A DNA stretch of 28,233 bases from Serpula lacrymans var. lacrymans S7.9 (Eukaryota; Basidiomycota; Agaricomycetes; Boletales; Serpulaceae): NCBI RefSeq assembly GCF_000218685.1, contig NW_006763290.1, forward strand, positions 3,159,313-3,187,545, in the 5' to 3' direction. Under the pieces are notes generated by a model. It did no database searches. It was given only the letters and a program-made list of their open reading frames with translations, and was not told the DNA's origin. The position numbers and the translations under genes were made by a program. Positions 27,220 through 28,233 of this stretch are shown here, piece after piece (within the stretch, counting starts at the first letter, position 1; every line of letters starts with the position of its first letter).

Positions 27220-28233
27220 TATGAAGTGGGGTTGGTGTGGTCCACCCCTAATGTATCTTCGAGCTGTAGGTGGTGTCATGCACCAAAGTTGATTGGTAGC
27301 ATGGACAGGTGTCAGTAGCAAAGTGAAAATTCAAAAGACTCACCTTTATGCCACACAATAATGCCATATGGAATAGTAATTGATGTTACCTTGTTTTTAC
27401 GTGTGGCTGATTAGCACTTATCTATATTAGGCAATTAAGTCACACCTACTTTTTTTTTCATCTGGTACTTTCCGCACTTTACCACTTGGCTACACATTGC
27501 ACCTTCTCTTTTGTTGTTTCTCTCCTACTTTCAGTTCCTCACTTGGCCCCACCATGGGCCTTTGTCTGTTGTTTCTGCTCTCACCTGACTGTTGCTTTTG
27601 GATTCCCATTATTATGCACTTTTTTATCACCTTTGCCCTCCTGCTCCTCCTCCTTGTTCCCTCCTCACCATCTTATGTCACCACTCTCTATCTGCTTCCA
27701 TCGCCAATCCATTGATTTTCATGTGCCACTGCTCATATTAGCCAAGCCCGGTCAGCCACTCTAAGTTAGGCAGTTGGTTCACCTCCATAACAATGATCTC
27801 CCATATTCTAATATTAAATTATTGGTCGCTCATCTTACCTGGTTAGAATGTGGCTGGGTAGTTTTTGAGCTGGAAGAAAGTCCATCCACTTGTGTCACCA
27901 ATACTCCTTCCTGTCCCATTTACTTAGGTATATCCATTTTTCATCCATCATCTTTGCAACAGCTACAATTACCATACACTGCATCATCTGTGCCAGATTG
28001 GAACCACTACCCTCCCTCCCTCATTTGACCAGGTGGTCCACTACGACCATACTCTCAGTAAAGCCAGGGAACTGTTGGATTTGGACTAGGTGATGAACCA
28101 GTGGCTCCAGTTTCTTTGCCTCAGCAGGACATTCATTTGCAGTGTAATTACTTTTGATTTAGAATCATTCTTATGGACACATGTTTTTTTAGAATGCCTG
28201 ACTGATGACAAGGAAGCTGTATTGATACTGATG
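27220..28233. other. Unassigned sequence
   Basis: Pyrimidine-rich DNA at 27450-27720 gives Leu/Ser/Phe/Cys-rich open frames that look like composition effects. At 27770-28130 both strands hold short protein-like stretches (minus: AEAKKLEPLVHHLVQIQQFP) but no family is recognisable. Confidence 0.35.

Noticed and set aside
27486..27764. Hydrophobic plus-strand open frame resembling a membrane protein
   Set aside because: The DNA is a pyrimidine-rich tract, which gives Leu/Ser/Phe codons in several frames. Two overlapping frames are equally open.

Overview
The window looks like transposon-rich DNA from a filamentous fungus, most likely an Agaricomycete (mushroom-forming basidiomycete). Evidence: short introns (about 35-65 nt) with GTRNGN donors and CTRAY/TACTAAC-like branch sites; a broken multi-exon gene resembling the DUF6532 family and a fragment resembling DUF6698, both recalled as families expanded in Agaricomycetes; a chromodomain Ty3/gypsy element; and Ty1/copia elements. 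All names come from motif recognition by eye, without a database search. The DNA is AT-rich and I see no bacterial or viral genes.

Layout. 1-773: AT-rich sequence with a 50-bp tandem repeat, probably on the tail of a decayed copia element. 774-6957: a complete but dead Ty3/gypsy chromovirus on the minus strand, with 412-bp LTRs, a CTACT target duplication, and gag, protease, RT/RNase H, integrase and chromodomain all interrupted. 6958-8553: decayed minus-strand copia pieces (the gypsy appears to have inserted into them) and an LTR scrap. 8907-9734: a solo LTR of a second family (LTR-II) with a gypsy-type solo LTR (LTR-I) nested in it. 9791-9862: a degenerate tRNA-like sequence. 10082-10985: decayed coding remnants, one Helitron-like. 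11762-12514: a solo copia LTR and a solo LTR-I. 12618-15497: two convergent decayed genes, one split by a solo LTR-I. 15501-15920: a second LTR-II. 16150-17752: fragments, including the DUF6698-like exons cut by an LTR-I scrap.

18111-20251: the DUF6532-like gene on the minus strand, at least seven exons. A chimeric LTR-II splits its second visible exon, and that LTR is itself split by a 228-bp TG...CA element carrying a complete tRNA-like unit. At 20252 the gene is cut by a nearly intact Ty1/copia element on the plus strand (20252-25534), whose single long frame has only two in-frame stops. 25541-28233: a 42-bp minisatellite, unassigned AT-rich DNA and a possible further LTR edge near 27210.

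The retroelements show their replication signals. The gypsy leader pairs with its own predicted RNA 5' end (Tf1-like self-priming). The copia primer site matches the anticodon region of initiator tRNA-Met (half-tRNA priming). The most unusual items are the tRNA-bearing LTR-like element, an intron-like segment in the copia 3' LTR lying next to its apparent spliced copy, a strong excess of CTCCNNGGAG palindromes in the copia element, and modular LTRs that share promoter/R/U5 but have different U3 regions.
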